From: an uncultured Bacteroidota bacterium
Lineage (GTDB): Bacteria > Bacteroidota > Bacteroidia > Chitinophagales > Chitinophagaceae
DNA: 64,000 bases
Direction of reading: 5' to 3'
Assembly: GCA_903905065.1 (NCBI GenBank)
Contig: CAIVEW010000044.1
Span: 209,468-273,467, forward strand
Part shown: positions 43,127 to 52,162 of the stretch, piece after piece
How the letters are laid out: every line of letters begins with the position of its first letter
Position numbering within the stretch: the first letter of the stretch is position 1
Translations under genes and position numbers: made by a program
Notes under the pieces: generated by a model
Database searches by the model: none
Told to the model about the DNA's origin: nothing
The model's input: the letters and a program-made list of their open reading frames with translations, nothing else

Positions 43127-44089
43127 ATGAAACGTATATCTATCATTTTGCTGGCGATGATTGTTACAACAACCGCAGCTATTATTTCCTGCAAAAAAAC
43201 CAATAATACGACAACAACTGTAACCACAGCAGTATTTTCCAGCCTTCGTTCTACACCGCAAACATTATCTGTTATTGCCGGCAGGGATACAACCGTATAT
43301 GCTGCAAATGGCACTATGCTCCATTTCTATCCGAATTCGTTTAAAAACAGTACAGGCAATATTATTACCAGCGGCACGATCAATATACAGATCAGGGAAA
43401 TGTACAAGCCTGGAGATATGGCACTCAATGGCGCTACTACCACTGCCGATGTCGGCCAGCTCTCCAGTGGCGGCCAGGTGGTGATCTCTGCATATCTCGG
43501 AACACAGGAAGTGACTGCCAATAAGTATGGAATAGGATTCAAGCAGGCGGGTGCATCCACCCAACCTATGCAGTTGTTTTATGGTACTACCAATAATAAC
43601 GACTCAGTGGCAACCTGGACCATCTCGGATACCACAAAAACCGGTACCACCTCGAATGGCACGGTAACGGATTCTACCGGCGGTGGAACTGGATCAGGTG
43701 TAAATTTTATGTACATATTTGACTCTTGTACAAATTTTGGGTGGGTAAATTGTGATCATTTTTCTGGGAGCACGTATACCTTGACCAACATCAGCGTAGT
43801 TATGCCGGATAATTCTTACACACCAGCCAATACAGAGGTATTCCTGATTTTCCCAACTGATAATAGTGTAATGCAATTGGATGCGTATAGTTCAGCGAAC
43901 CTGTCTTTTTCTTACATAACCAATAGAATTCCGGAAGGGCTCAATTATGAGATAGTGGTAGTTACCAATAAAAATCAGAGTTATTATTACTGGAGCGGTA
44001 CCGGCACTATTACCGCGCATATGAGCCTGAATGCCGCTCCTGCCTCCGAAACACTTGCTGACATCATCAGCCGAATGCACGGACTATAA
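43127..44089 (+). CDS. Hypothetical lipoprotein, beta-rich
   Basis: 320 residues with a lipoprotein signal (about 1-22; TTTAAIISCKK, C22 probable lipidation site). The mature part has a conserved-looking block GTMLHFYPNSFKNSTGNIITSG and INIQIREMYKPGDM, a pattern I associate with uncharacterised Bacteroidota lipoproteins, then Thr/Ser-rich linkers and further beta-rich sequence. Expected in the periplasm or on the surface. It stands alone, convergent with folB. Confidence 0.65.
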   Translation: MKRISIILLAMIVTTTAAIISCKKTNNTTTTVTTAVFSSLRSTPQTLSVIAGRDTTVYAANGTMLHFYPNSFKNSTGNIITSGTINIQIREMYKPGDMALNGATTTADVGQLSSGGQVVISAYLGTQEVTANKYGIGFKQAGASTQPMQLFYGTTNNNDSVATWTISDTTKTGTTSNGTVTDSTGGGTGSGVNFMYIFDSCTNFGWVNCDHFSGSTYTLTNISVVMPDNSYTPANTEVFLIFPTDNSVMQLDAYSSANLSFSYITNRIPEGLNYEIVVVTNKNQSYYYWSGTGTITAHMSLNAAPASETLADIISRMHGL

Positions 44090-44105
44090 TATTCCGGGAG
44101 TGACG

Positions 44106-44438
44106 TTAAGCTTCATAGCATACCTGAGCAAAATTAACCTGCCCCGGCATAGGCGGATGAAATTTCCGTACACAGACTTTTATTTTTTCTGAAATGGGGA
44201 ATGTTTCTTTCAGGGACGTATGGATGTTGTAGGTAAACGTCTCCAGTAACTGCCCGGGCTGGTTGAAAATCTCAGCGACTACTTTTTGGATCAATACGTA
44301 GTCTGCAAAAGGCCAGGGCTGCGCATCTGGCAGCCATATATCCACATCAATTTCAAAGGTATTGCCCAGGATGTGCTCTTCGGGGTAAAGGCCGTGAGGG
44401 GCGTGAATCTTTATTCCGTGCAGGGAGACTGATAACAT
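44106..44438 (-). CDS. folB: Dihydroneopterin aldolase
   Basis: 110 residues matching FolB: MLSVSLHGIKIHAPHGLYPEEHILGNTFEIDV at the start, with the Glu of YPEE in the active-site position, DYVLIQKVVAEIF in the middle and IKVCVRKFHPPMPG near the end, containing the conserved lysine. It converts dihydroneopterin to hydroxymethyl-dihydropterin and glycolaldehyde in folate synthesis. Other folate genes are not in the window. A -7 element lies five bases before the ATG. Confidence 0.93.
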   Translation of the reverse strand: MLSVSLHGIKIHAPHGLYPEEHILGNTFEIDVDIWLPDAQPWPFADYVLIQKVVAEIFNQPGQLLETFTYNIHTSLKETFPISEKIKVCVRKFHPPMPGQVNFAQVCYEA

Positions 44439-44443
44439 AAAAT

Positions 44444-44465
44444 CAAAAGTAAAAAATCAAAAGTA
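44444..44465 (-). promoter_or_regulatory. Two tandem -7 elements TACTTTTG before folB
   Basis: On the minus strand TACTTTTG occurs at 44465-44458 and again at 44451-44444, 14 bases apart, as part of a direct repeat. The nearer one ends five bases from the ATG, so a leaderless message is possible. Confidence 0.45.
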
Positions 44466-44479
44466 AAAATTGCGGTCAC

Positions 44480-45976
44480 CTAAAACCGTGTTGCGGCGGA
44501 GTAGGGATCAACCGGCAGATAGTACCGCTTTGCATCAACGGGTAAAAGGGTATTGAGGTTATATACAGAATACCATCCCGGGCGTTTGCCACCTATGGTA
44601 TGATGTGGCGCGGGGCCGTTTGGATTCGCATTCCTGCTGGGTATGTATACCAGGCCATCCTGTTCATCAACCGTCATATCATGTGGCTGGTAAAAATCGC
44701 CGTAAATGACCTTCACCGTATCCAGCGTGTTGTAATTGATCACGTAAACCGATCCATGTGCATTTGGCAATGGATTGGAGGCATCTTCCATGCAGGCCAC
44801 AAACAAGTATCCCATCGATGGAGAAATATCCATTTCCTGGGGCAACAAACCTACCGTTATTACCTTGATCAAGGTGTCGGTATGAGTATCGTATACTCGC
44901 ACGGAGTTTGTCGTTGGCGAGTTGGGGTCGGGGCAAGTGACAAAATACTTTGAATGGTCAGGAGTCATTTGTATTTGGTGTGGTTGCCCGCTTGCCGGGA
45001 TTATTTTCTGATAGAGGTGGTGATTCGCAAATGAATATTTTGTTACACTGTTTCCCAGCGTGGCATAAAAAGTGTCAAAGGCTGCATTATTTTCGATTCC
45101 ATGAGGTAAAGGGAATGACGCGGTACCTCCTGTGGCGGCATCGATTGACAGATGTGGGTTTATTTGCATTGATGCAGTATTTACACCTATCAGGCAGCCA
45201 TTTTGTATCCAGCCGCTCACGATAAATGCGGTATCAAGTGGCGACAGCTTAATTATACTCCATCCCCCATCATCATTTCCAGCCCCACTTACCGCTTCCA
45301 GGTTTACATTGCTGATTACAGCGTCCGCCACAAGGTCTATCTTTTGCACATAATTGCCATTTAGAAAAGGGACGTAGGCATACTTGCCATCGCCTGATAT
45401 CGCAACATCATGTGGGCTTAGGTCATTTGCATCTCCTATGGGAATGTACCGCATTACTTGTTTGCTTTTAGCATCTATCACCGCCAGCAGGTCGCTGCCT
45501 TGAACGGTTATGCATACTTCTTCCCGCGTTGTTGGATTAGTTGCAAAAGGGATATTGCCATTTTGGTCGGGAGCTCCCGACGCGATCCAGTTCTTAATGG
45601 TCGTATACTCCGACAGCGAAAGGGGTGCAGGCATATGGCCCGGGTCGCTTACATATTGGTCCGCGACTGTGTCATACGCGTTAATGTAATAAAGCATCGT
45701 GCTGTATAGTGTGCTATAGGGTACTACAGCGGCTCCATAAATGCTCCCATTGAACAGATGCTCCCACGTATCTAATTCCAGTTCTGCCGCATTCTGGTAG
45801 CTTGCTGCGTTGTGACAACCGGCTGTAGCACATTTAGCCAGGAATATTTTTCCCACCGAATCAGGAAAGTTGCCGTAGGTCGGCATTACCTGCACTTGTG
45901 GTTTATGCACACAAGAGGTGATGCAAATTGCAGCTATAGCTACAGATAGGAACAGAAGTATTATTGCCCGGCGCAT
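44480..45976 (-). CDS. Lipoprotein with CX4CH cytochrome-like segment and YVTN beta-propeller
   Basis: 498 residues. A lipoprotein signal (C22 in ICITSC) is followed by a short cytochrome-c-like domain (about 36-140): C49, C54 and H55 in LAKCATAGCHNAAS form a CX4CH motif, and GHMPAPLSLSEYTTIKNWIASGAP supplies a Met that could be the distal ligand. Residues about 150-498 form a YVTN-type propeller (DANDLSPHDVAISGDGKYAYVPF, EMDISPSMGYLFVACM, HDMTVDEQDGLVYIPS). Such proteins are periplasmic or surface exposed and may bind heme and move electrons, but the spacing is not the classical CXXCH. Partner unknown; the gene stands alone. Confidence 0.8.
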   Translation of the reverse strand: MRRAIILLFLSVAIAAICITSCVHKPQVQVMPTYGNFPDSVGKIFLAKCATAGCHNAASYQNAAELELDTWEHLFNGSIYGAAVVPYSTLYSTMLYYINAYDTVADQYVSDPGHMPAPLSLSEYTTIKNWIASGAPDQNGNIPFATNPTTREEVCITVQGSDLLAVIDAKSKQVMRYIPIGDANDLSPHDVAISGDGKYAYVPFLNGNYVQKIDLVADAVISNVNLEAVSGAGNDDGGWSIIKLSPLDTAFIVSGWIQNGCLIGVNTASMQINPHLSIDAATGGTASFPLPHGIENNAAFDTFYATLGNSVTKYSFANHHLYQKIIPASGQPHQIQMTPDHSKYFVTCPDPNSPTTNSVRVYDTHTDTLIKVITVGLLPQEMDISPSMGYLFVACMEDASNPLPNAHGSVYVINYNTLDTVKVIYGDFYQPHDMTVDEQDGLVYIPSRNANPNGPAPHHTIGGKRPGWYSVYNLNTLLPVDAKRYYLPVDPYSAATRF

Positions 45977-46068
45977 TTTTCGTATGATAATGTAGTATAA
46001 AGTTAGCCTTTTTAAAGGAATGTAGATAAACCGCTGCTGGAAACTATATTATCTTGCAATCGTTTAGC

Positions 46069-47460
46069 ATGAGATATTTCCTACCAGCCTTTTTAATGCT
46101 GCTCCTGGCTTGTTTGCACACTGTCGGGCAGGAAAAGAGTGTGGGGGCTGGTGTGGACCAACCGGTCATCAGGCGGATAATAATTGACGGCAACAATGTT
46201 ACCCGGAGGTCGGTGATCCTTAGAGAAATAGACATAAAAGAAGGCGAACCGATATCGCCGGACTCGCTTTCCTTTTTGACCGAGCAAAACAAACTCCGGC
46301 TCTTCAATATGCAGTTGTTCAATGAGGTGGACCAGCATACGGAGCAACACGGCAATGACATCACCTGGTATATACACGTGAAAGAGCGATGGTATATTAT
46401 TCCCTCGGTTACCGTTCAGTTCGCCGACCGGAACTTCAATACCTGGTGGGTACAGGAAAACCATGATCTCAGGCGGGCTTCGGTTGGGCTCACGCTTACT
46501 GATAAAAACTTCCGGGGAAACCTGGAGACCCTGGCGATAACCGCGCAGGACGGCTATACACAAAAACTGGGCATCGCTTATATGCGGCCCTATGTGAATA
46601 ATGGACAAACCCGTGGCCTCGGATTTTCACTGAGTTATGCGCGGAGCAGACAAACCTACTATGCCACTGATTCAGACAAACTGGTGTATGCAGGTACCTA
46701 TGGTGGCCGGGTGATGTTGCGGCAGGTGGAAGGTGGGATCAGCTATATTTATCGCCCTGCCTATGCTGCGAAGCATATCTTCCAGCTCAATTATAAAGAC
46801 TACGGTGTTAGCGATACGATCCTGAAACTTAACCCTGATTATTATGCGAATGGCAGCACGCGCGCCAGGTTCATAGAGTTCTATTACCGGTTTGAATATA
46901 ATGGAGTGGATAATTGGAATTATTCGCTCAAGGGGTTTAAATTAGTGACGCAGGCAGTGGTGCGGGAAGGCTTGCAGGGACTCAATTTTCAGAGCTACGC
47001 AAATGTGGAGGCAGGTATGTTTAATGAGATATTTCCCAAATGGTACACATCTGTCATTTTTCGGGGCAGGCTGATGTACCCTATGAACCAGCCGTATTAT
47101 TTCAGGGGAGGGCTGGGCACACAAACAGACTATGTGCGGGGGTATGAATACTACGTTATAGATGGCTACAATTACGGGCTGCTCCGGCTGGACCTGAAAC
47201 GGGAAGTGTTTAATAATACCTATTCCATTCCCGTAAAATATTTTACGGCGATCCCTATACGCATTTACCCAAAGGTTTTTGCGGATGCAGGTTATATAGG
47301 CGATCCTCAGCCAGGCAATAGTTTTTTAAGCAACCGGTTGCTTTATAGTGTGGGTGCAGGCATAGACATAGTTACCCTGTACGACATAAAAATAAGGATG
47401 GAATTCGCGTGGAACCATTTGAAGCAAAATGGATTATATTTACATTTCAATAGTGAATAG
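46069..47460 (+). CDS. Outer-membrane protein with POTRA-like domain and barrel (Omp85/BamA-TamA-like)
   Basis: 463 residues from the ATG at 46069 (MRYFLPAFLMLLLACLHTVGQ gives the signal peptide, here cited in part); a TTG start at 46054 is rejected. One POTRA-like domain spans about 30-110: VIRRIIIDGNNVTRRSVILREI, then FLTEQNKLRLFNMQLFNEV, the classic pattern. The rest is a barrel, including LTDKNFRGNLETL and a late RGYEYYVIDGYNYGLLRLDLKRE segment similar to the RGF/Y region of Omp85 barrels. With a single POTRA it is not BamA. It may assist insertion of certain proteins or lipids. A shape-related protein lies at 333-2204. Confidence 0.8.
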   Translation: MRYFLPAFLMLLLACLHTVGQEKSVGAGVDQPVIRRIIIDGNNVTRRSVILREIDIKEGEPISPDSLSFLTEQNKLRLFNMQLFNEVDQHTEQHGNDITWYIHVKERWYIIPSVTVQFADRNFNTWWVQENHDLRRASVGLTLTDKNFRGNLETLAITAQDGYTQKLGIAYMRPYVNNGQTRGLGFSLSYARSRQTYYATDSDKLVYAGTYGGRVMLRQVEGGISYIYRPAYAAKHIFQLNYKDYGVSDTILKLNPDYYANGSTRARFIEFYYRFEYNGVDNWNYSLKGFKLVTQAVVREGLQGLNFQSYANVEAGMFNEIFPKWYTSVIFRGRLMYPMNQPYYFRGGLGTQTDYVRGYEYYVIDGYNYGLLRLDLKREVFNNTYSIPVKYFTAIPIRIYPKVFADAGYIGDPQPGNSFLSNRLLYSVGAGIDIVTLYDIKIRMEFAWNHLKQNGLYLHFNSE

Positions 47461-47488
47461 TAGTCGTAAGTCGTAAGTCATAAGTCCG
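47461..47488. repeat. Seven-base periodic repeat GTCGTAA, left copy
   Basis: GTCGTAAGTCGTAAGTCATAA reads as units of seven, cited as GTCGTAA twice and GTCATAA. It faces the opposite-strand copy at 47884-47918 across a broken gene. A further copy lies at 31567. Confidence 0.6.
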
Positions 47489-47525
47489 CGAGTATTGATG
47501 TTTTATTGTAGTTCATTTTTTTGAT

Positions 47526-47845
47526 ATGATCATTCAAAAATTCGAAGACATTATTGCCTGGCAAAAAGCTCAGGACCTGGCGGTTGAAATATTTTCGGAA
47601 TTCAGTGAATTGAAAAATTGGGGGTTTAGGGATCAGATATGTAATGCTGCAGTTTCCATTTCGAACAATATTGCAGAAGGTTTTTATACATAGCGTTAGC
47701 TTCTGCCTCAGAAACAAAATCTACGCTTTATCTTGCAGTAAGGCCTACGTTTATTAACAGCGATAAACAAAAAGAACTTTTAAAACAATCAGATGAGGTA
47801 TCGAAGATTATCCGAGGGTTTATTAAATCTCTAGAAAAGAAATAA
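47526..47845 (+). pseudogene. Broken four-helix-bundle protein gene (23S rRNA intervening-sequence protein family)
   Basis: Frame one encodes MIIQKFEDIIAWQKAQDLAVEIF to RDQICNAAVSISNNIAEGF, then YT and a stop at 47691. The homology resumes in another frame with FLYIALASASETKSTLYLAVR and continues to IIRGFIKSLEKK, stop at 47845. Intact family members (TIGR02436) have about 13 residues between these parts, so a deletion of roughly 38 bases has removed the link and shifted the frame. Intact proteins are about 115-120 residues and form pentameric bundles of unclear function. The remnant is flanked by inverted copies of a seven-base periodic repeat. Confidence 0.8.
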
Positions 47846-47883
47846 GTATAGCAGTGGCTTAAAAATCTTTATGATACTAATCG

Positions 47884-47918
47884 CAGACTCACGACTTACG
47901 ACTCACGACTCACGACTA
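47884..47918. repeat. Seven-base periodic repeat ACTCACG, right copy
   Basis: Consecutive units ACTCACG, ACTTACG, ACTCACG, ACTCACG lie just before nadK. In sequence they are the reverse complement of the array at 47461-47488. Confidence 0.65.
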
Positions 47919-47922
47919 TAAT

Positions 47923-48801
47923 ATGCTTGTCGCTTTATATAACCGAACTTTTGCCGAGCAGGACGTGCCGTTGCTGCTCCGTGTCTTGAAAATGTTGGAA
48001 GACCATAAGTTGCAAATGGTTTTCTATAAGGAATTTTATGAGCGGTTGCAGCCTCATTTGTCTCTTAAGAATACGCCCCGCTTTTTTACGAGTAAGCGGG
48101 ACCTACCCCCAAATACCGATATGCTCTTCAGCCTAGGCGGTGACGGCACTATGCTGGACGCGGTTTGTTTTGTGGGCAACTCAAATATTCCACTGATAGG
48201 TGTAAACCTGGGCAGGCTGGGGTTCCTGGCCGCTATACCGGAGGAAGAAGTGGAAGACGCCATAGTGTCGTTGGTAAGGGGGTCCTATACATTGGAGAAG
48301 CGGACCTTGCTGCACCTGGATTCGAGTATACCGCTGTTCAACGGATCTCCATTTGCACTTAATGAATTTACCATACATCGGCAAGACAGTTCGTCAATGA
48401 TCAAGATTCATACGTATCTGAATGGCGAGTTCCTGAATACCTATTGGGCAGATGGGCTTATTGTAGCTACGCCTACCGGTTCTACCGGGTATTCATTAAG
48501 CTGCGGAGGGCCGGTTGTTTTTCCGCAGACGTCCAGTTTTGTCATTACGCCTGTTGCGCCACACAACCTGAATACCAGGCCAATAGTAGTGCCGGATGAT
48601 AATGTGATCTCGTTCGAAATAGAAGGACGCACCGACCAGTTTTTATGTACACTTGATGCCCGCACCGAAACCATAAAAGCCAATGTGCAGCTTGCGGTAA
48701 AAAGGGAAAGTTTCTCCGTGTCGCTGGTGCGGCCAGATGAGCATAATTTCCTGAATACGATCCGCCAGAAACTCTACTGGGGGATTGACAAGCGCAATTA
48801 A
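47923..48801 (+). CDS. nadK: NAD kinase
   Basis: 292 residues with the NAD kinase motifs GGDGT at 72-76, LGRLGFLA, the NE of ALNEFTIHR and the TPTGSTGYSLSCGGP segment. It phosphorylates NAD to NADP with ATP in the cytoplasm, the only route to NADP in most bacteria, so it is probably essential. The ATG at 47923 gives the usual start MLVALYNRTF. It lies directly after the seven-base repeat array, and its promoter must therefore be in or near that repeat. Confidence 0.96.
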   Translation: MLVALYNRTFAEQDVPLLLRVLKMLEDHKLQMVFYKEFYERLQPHLSLKNTPRFFTSKRDLPPNTDMLFSLGGDGTMLDAVCFVGNSNIPLIGVNLGRLGFLAAIPEEEVEDAIVSLVRGSYTLEKRTLLHLDSSIPLFNGSPFALNEFTIHRQDSSSMIKIHTYLNGEFLNTYWADGLIVATPTGSTGYSLSCGGPVVFPQTSSFVITPVAPHNLNTRPIVVPDDNVISFEIEGRTDQFLCTLDARTETIKANVQLAVKRESFSVSLVRPDEHNFLNTIRQKLYWGIDKRN

Positions 48802-48988
48802 ATCCAGATGGGTACTTTTTTTTAGAATTAAGTTCCTATTTGTTTATTCCGCAAAGAATTCTTATTTTTCCGATGTTTAAGTAGCGCGATTTTCGTTGCG
48901 TGAGAATTTTATGCGGTTTTTACCGACATGTCATTTGATCAGCGCGCATTTTTAAACAAGATAATTTTTTCACTTTTAGAATTCGGAC

Positions 48989-50776
48989 ATGAAAAAAATT
49001 TACTTCTTATCCCTGTTATGCGGCTGTGCATTTGCTTCGGTGGCACAAACCGCGACGCTTAATGCGATCGGTGCGGCCGGCTCTTACATTACAGGTAGCT
49101 GTACCTCAACCGGAACGCGTGCCGATGGTACTATTGCGGTTTCGGCCAGCATGTTCGCAACTTCAAGGGGCTATGCGGTGTTTGATCTGAGCAGCCTGCC
49201 TGCTTCCGGCATTACCATAACCAGTTGCGATATCGGTGTGAACGATTCGGCTTATATAGCAATTGGTACGCCAGGCCCATGGACTACTTACGGTTATGCC
49301 GGAGACCTCTCAATGGTTACAACCCCTGCCACACTTTATGCCGACATGGTTGGGGGTACATTGCTTACTAATGCAACCTATGGCACAGCTGTTGGCGATA
49401 TAACTCTGCCATCCGCAGTGGCCATAACCAATTTTATCCAAGCTCATCTTGGCACTAAAGTATCCATTTGCTTCACAGGAGGTGGAAATGCTGTTTACTT
49501 ATTTAAAGGGGAGACCGGTAACCCCGGCACGACCAGTTCACCGAATCATGCACCGTCTCTCTTCATAAACTACAATTGTACGGGCGTGAGTGGTGTTTCT
49601 GCTTCTGTTTCTGCTTCACCCGTGTGTGCCGGTTCTTCAGTGACGCTTTTTGGTAACGGTACCGGAACCACATCTTACTCATGGGCGGGCCCTGGTGGTT
49701 TTACCTCCGCATCACAAAACCCAACTTTTACTACTACTACCGCGTCCGCGGGTACCTATACCCTTACTGCGTATAATTCCGGTGGGTGCGCCACAACAGC
49801 AACAACAACATTGGCCCTTAGCCCCGCACCAGCCGGCACGGTTACAACCAGCGGACCTACTGTTATGTGTAGTGCTGGTACCGTAACACTCACCGCTACA
49901 GACGCTGGCGATACTTATCAATGGTATGAGTCGGGCACAGCGATAAGCGGGGAAACAAACCAAACCTATTCAGCGACAACAGCCGGCAGTTATTCCGTTA
50001 AGGTCACTGCCCCAACCGGATGTTCCACTACATCAGCAGCCACCGTAATTGAAGTACTCACGCCCAATCCCCCGCTTTCGCCTGCAGGATCGGCGGCTTT
50101 GTGCGCAGGCAGTGGCGGTGCGGTCACATTGAGTATTACTCCGGTAGGTTTGCCAGGGGTTTCATATCAGTGGCTCGTTGGTGGGACGATTATTCCCGGT
50201 GCCACCTCGACATCTTATTCAACAACTGCCAGCGGCATATATACTAGTGTCATCATTGCGCCAGGCTGTGACGATACTTCTCAATCCACTACCGTAAGCA
50301 TTTATGCGTTGCCAAACCCAACGATCACCTATGACGCTGCAACAGGGATATTATCCACGAGCAGTGCATACGGTAGCTACCAATGGTTTTTAAATACCGT
50401 GGCCATTCCGGGCGCTACCAATTACATGTTGACAGCACCAAACATAGGCAGCTATCGCGTGGTGGTGACTGATGTGCATGGGTGCCATAATTTTTCCACG
50501 CCGTATATACTCAATGTGCTAAACACTACTCTGGGCGTGAATCAGATCACAGATCCCGGTGTCACTATTTATCCAAATCCCGCCAGCACAACGGTGCATA
50601 TTGAATCGGCCGTTGTTGTGCGTGGCGTGATCACAAGCGTGGACGGTAAGAAGATGCTCGAACAAAGTAATGTCACAGACATGGACATCAGCAGCCTTTC
50701 GCAAGGCCTGTACATTATCATGTTATACAACGATGCGGGTGACCGTATCGCTATTCAGAAACTTATAAAAGAATAG
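48989..50776 (+). CDS. T9SS-secreted protein with Ig/PKD-like domains
   Basis: 595 residues: signal peptide (about 1-19, ending SVAQ), a beta-rich domain of DNRLRE or CBM-like type (about 22-195; TSRGYAVFDLSSLPASGITITSCDIGVND), three or four Ig/PKD-like domains with paired cysteines (about 200-430), an Ig-like domain before the tail (TITYDAATGILSTSSAYGSYQWF) and a T9SS type A sorting domain (about 515-595; TIYPNPASTTVHIES, then QGLYIIMLYND). The last two parts closely resemble those of the genes at 52384 and 55001. It is followed by a perfect 32-base palindrome that should stop transcription. Confidence 0.85.
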   Translation: MKKIYFLSLLCGCAFASVAQTATLNAIGAAGSYITGSCTSTGTRADGTIAVSASMFATSRGYAVFDLSSLPASGITITSCDIGVNDSAYIAIGTPGPWTTYGYAGDLSMVTTPATLYADMVGGTLLTNATYGTAVGDITLPSAVAITNFIQAHLGTKVSICFTGGGNAVYLFKGETGNPGTTSSPNHAPSLFINYNCTGVSGVSASVSASPVCAGSSVTLFGNGTGTTSYSWAGPGGFTSASQNPTFTTTTASAGTYTLTAYNSGGCATTATTTLALSPAPAGTVTTSGPTVMCSAGTVTLTATDAGDTYQWYESGTAISGETNQTYSATTAGSYSVKVTAPTGCSTTSAATVIEVLTPNPPLSPAGSAALCAGSGGAVTLSITPVGLPGVSYQWLVGGTIIPGATSTSYSTTASGIYTSVIIAPGCDDTSQSTTVSIYALPNPTITYDAATGILSTSSAYGSYQWFLNTVAIPGATNYMLTAPNIGSYRVVVTDVHGCHNFSTPYILNVLNTTLGVNQITDPGVTIYPNPASTTVHIESAVVVRGVITSVDGKKMLEQSNVTDMDISSLSQGLYIIMLYNDAGDRIAIQKLIKE

Positions 50777-50814
50777 CTCGAAAATATTTTATTACGCGAA
50801 CTGGGAATTTCATT

Positions 50815-50846
50815 AAGCAGAGCTGCCATGCATGGCAGCTCTGCTT
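50815..50846 (+). terminator. Perfect 32-base palindrome, probable terminator
   Basis: AAGCAGAGCTGCCATG and its exact reverse complement abut each other and are followed by ATTTATTT, about 40 bases past the T9SS gene. The T-run is interrupted, but the stem is very strong. It may act in both directions. Confidence 0.7.
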
Positions 50847-50901
50847 ATTTATTTCCGTTTTCGCTGCTGCCTTTGATTTAATTTTACAAAGCGGAAACAT
50901 T

Positions 50902-50928
50902 TTTGGAGCACACTTTTTATTATTTTTG
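50902..50928 (+). promoter_or_regulatory. Promoter: TTTG and TATTTTTG, four bases before the DUF4105 gene
   Basis: TATTTTTG at 50921-50928 matches TAnnTTTG exactly. A TTTG at 50902-50905 lies 15 bases upstream, slightly short of the usual spacing. Only four bases separate the element from the ATG, the same as at purL, so the message is probably leaderless. Confidence 0.55.
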
Positions 50929-50932
50929 AAGT

Positions 50933-52162
50933 ATGCTGAAGCATGCGCTGGTCCTTTTGTTTGCCATTTACGCCTATTTGCCCGTTTACGCCCAGCGTGA
51001 TACCACATCCGGTAGCGCGCCTCCACCTGACAATGGAACTCATTTGCGGATCAGCTTGCTTACATGCGGGCCGGGAGAGGAAATATATGAAACTTTCGGG
51101 CATAGTGCCATTCGCGTCATAGACAGTACCAAGACCGGGCGGCAACGGGATATCGTGTATAATTATGGCTTTTTAGATTCATCACCGGATAATACAGTCG
51201 AGCACCAGTTCCTTACGGGTCGTATCCAGGTTTACCTTGCTACAAACACCATGGAAGAATTCAATTACCAATACAGCCATGAAAAAAGGGGCGTTGAAGA
51301 GGCCGTGTTCCTGCTCAACAGTGACGATAAAAGGGCACTCGTTGCCGCCCTTGAAAATAACGCGCTCCGGCAGAACCGGTATTATGAGTACAGCAGTGCA
51401 TATGACAACTGCTGCACCCGCATCCTCGGTATTTTCTTCAAGGTTTTTGGCAACCGTTTTGTACCGGGACCAACACTGCCGAACGGGGTGAAGCTCCCGC
51501 TCCGGGACTTTACAGACAGGTGCGGTCCCGAAACAATACAGCACAAATACTGGTTCTCTACAGCCATGAACATTCTTTATGGCTGCCGGGCTAACAAGAT
51601 TGCTACGAATAGGGAATCCATGTATATCGCGGATTATTTCCAGGATGGGATGACCGGCGCAACCGTTGACGGTCGGCCATTGTGCAGTCCGAAAACAACG
51701 ATTTTTAAAGACCAGATGCAGTGGCCGGATGTACCTGACGAGCCGCTCATTTTGTTTTGGACCATTGCGGCAATTACTATCGCGGGGCTAACGGTGAAAC
51801 GCCTCGCGCTATTGGGAAATATAATGAGCACACTCTCCCTGGTATTCACTGGCCTCATTGGATGCAGTATTATTTATTTCTGGACAATAGATGCAGAGCC
51901 GGGCTGGAAAGATAACTTCAATGTTCTATGGGCGTTGCCCACTAACCTCCTGATCCCATTCTGTAGCTCACAGATAAAATCGAAATATTCGATCGTTGCA
52001 TTAGTGTTGATCGGCGTAAGCCTTATCATTCATCTGCTCGGAATACAAACCATTCCGCTGCATGAGGTCACGCCGCTTATGCTAAAAGAAATATTTGTAT
52101 TTGGTGTCATGTACCGGAAGGCCGAGTTAGGAAAATCTACCGCGCGTATGTCTCGTGCATAA
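50933..52162 (+). CDS. DUF4105/Lnb-type protein: periplasmic catalytic-like domain plus membrane helices
   Basis: 409 residues: signal peptide or first helix (about 1-20, ending VYAQ), a DUF4105 domain (about 38-270) with LLTCGPGEEIYETFGHSAIRV (C45, H57), YNYGFLD, and YDNCCTR (C160, C161), then about five membrane helices (about 275-400). From memory, this family includes Lnb, recently linked to N-acylation of lipoproteins in Bacteroides; the N-terminal periplasmic domain carries the conserved Cys and His. Whether this copy acts on lipoproteins is inference. The window holds several lipoproteins as possible substrates. Confidence 0.82.
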   Translation: MLKHALVLLFAIYAYLPVYAQRDTTSGSAPPPDNGTHLRISLLTCGPGEEIYETFGHSAIRVIDSTKTGRQRDIVYNYGFLDSSPDNTVEHQFLTGRIQVYLATNTMEEFNYQYSHEKRGVEEAVFLLNSDDKRALVAALENNALRQNRYYEYSSAYDNCCTRILGIFFKVFGNRFVPGPTLPNGVKLPLRDFTDRCGPETIQHKYWFSTAMNILYGCRANKIATNRESMYIADYFQDGMTGATVDGRPLCSPKTTIFKDQMQWPDVPDEPLILFWTIAAITIAGLTVKRLALLGNIMSTLSLVFTGLIGCSIIYFWTIDAEPGWKDNFNVLWALPTNLLIPFCSSQIKSKYSIVALVLIGVSLIIHLLGIQTIPLHEVTPLMLKEIFVFGVMYRKAELGKSTARMSRA

